The translations under genes and the position numbers were made by a program. From PALSA-612 sp963791225 (lineage in GTDB: Bacteria > Actinomycetota > Thermoleophilia > Gaiellales > Gaiellaceae), in contig CAWBRV010000003.1 in NCBI GenBank assembly GCA_963791225.1, positions 372,001-436,000 on the forward strand: a stretch of DNA of 64,000 nt, read 5' to 3'. The notes under the pieces are model-generated. The model had not been told where the DNA came from and did no database searches. It saw nothing but the letters and a program-made list of their open reading frames with translations. Position 1 is the first letter of the stretch; the number at the start of each line of letters is the position of its first letter. Positions 63,721 to 64,000 of this stretch are shown one piece after another.

Positions 63721-64000
63721 GTGGATTTCGCCTTCAGCGACGAGCAGGAGCAGCTTCGCCGCGAGGCGAGGACGTTCCTCTCCGACCGTTATCCGGCCGA
63801 ACGCGTCGCGGAGCTCGCCGACTCGAGCGAGGGCTGGGATCCTGCGTCCTGGGCTGAGCTGGCCGGGCTCGGCTGGATCGGCGTCTCGGTGCCGGAGGAA
63901 GCGGGCGGAGCCGGGCTCGGCTTCCTCGAGGAGGCGGTGCTGTTCGAGGAGCTCGGCCGCGCGCTCTACCCAGGCCCGTACTTCTCGACCGTCGCGCTTG
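63721..64000 (+). CDS. Acyl-CoA dehydrogenase (5' part, cut by window end)
   Basis: GTG start 3 nt after the previous stop. The visible 93 residues (FAFSDEQEQLRREARTFLSD, LAGLGWIGVSVPEEAGGAGL, EELGRALYPGPYFST) are the N-terminal domain of a second, different acyl-CoA dehydrogenase. Two adjacent, unequal family members are the arrangement of alpha2-beta2 enzymes such as mycobacterial FadE pairs, in which one subunit often lacks a catalytic base. The remaining two-thirds lie outside the window. Confidence 0.88.
   Translation, partial: MDFAFSDEQEQLRREARTFLSDRYPAERVAELADSSEGWDPASWAELAGLGWIGVSVPEEAGGAGLGFLEEAVLFEELGRALYPGPYFSTVAL

Overview
The window is GC-rich (about 70% G+C) chromosomal DNA of an actinobacterium. 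Gene content and order fit the deep-branching Thermoleophilia (Gaiellales/Solirubrobacterales-like). The evidence is ROK/polyphosphate-glucokinase-like, maltokinase, TreS, DUF5995, DUF2182 and DUF6777 proteins, plus a Firmicutes-like gltX-cysS-rlmB-yacP-sigH block seldom seen in classical actinobacteria. The lineage is an inference from recognised families, not from a marker-gene search. There is no rRNA, CRISPR array, integrase or transposase; one tRNA (Thr-TGT) is present.

Layout. 0-9 kb: glucose entry and pentose-phosphate genes (ROK glucokinase-like, pgl, rpiA, rpe, zwf) with a holin-like membrane protein, a large secreted FN3/Ig/polyproline/FecR-like protein, a GNAT enzyme and an MscS channel. 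9-13.5 kb: the block minimal gltX-like, cysS, rlmB, yacP/NYN and sigH. 13.5-19.4 kb: secreted glycosidase-like protein, tRNA-Thr, a frameshifted Cys/Met-metabolism PLP enzyme, a DUF2182 protein with Met-rich repeats, and a frameshifted acyl-CoA carboxylase beta subunit. 19.4-25 kb: cupin, HpnB-type glycosyltransferase, SLH-NlpC/P60 hydrolase, a 51-aa acidic protein, phosphoesterase, folE2/mptA-clpS, and an Fpg/Nei glycosylase. 25-34 kb: OmpR-type two-component pair with a secreted target candidate, asparaginase, M55 peptidase, broken SGNH lipoprotein, CHASE2 cyclase, and rsgA. 34-43.9 kb: sarcosine-oxidase-like flavoenzyme, NHL/Kelch lipoprotein, two exported proteins, and a Ser/Thr kinase divergent from an FHA-FHA-ABC exporter (Rv1746/Rv1747-like). 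43.9-57 kb: DUF5995-cytochrome c fusion, glgX, a kinase with two receivers (one fused to a cyclase), GNAT, Rieske protein, zinc peptidase, and mak-treS. 57-64 kb: RecB/Cas4-like nuclease-helicase, RHH/PIN toxin-antitoxin pair, lactate-oxidase-like flavoenzyme, and two acyl-CoA dehydrogenases (the second cut by the window end).

Expression logic visible in the DNA. About twenty genes have a TAnnnT-like -10 box ending 6-9 nt (most often 6) before the start codon, so leaderless transcripts look like the default. That geometry decides several starts and points to non-canonical ATC and CTG starts for two genes. Genes with real leaders (sigH, rsgA, the 90-aa protein, probably the kinase) have Shine-Dalgarno sites.

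Oddities. Five genes each need the loss of one base to restore the family reading frame, all in the same direction; this looks like assembly error but should be checked. At least four short palindromic or tandem repeat families are scattered through the window, some inside coding regions, like REP elements. No single undescribed defence or biosynthetic system stands out. The best candidates for new biology are the receiver-cyclase fusion, the DUF5995-cytochrome c fusion beside the FHA-ABC exporter, the GluRS lacking its tRNA acceptor-binding insertion, and leaderless initiation at unusual codons.
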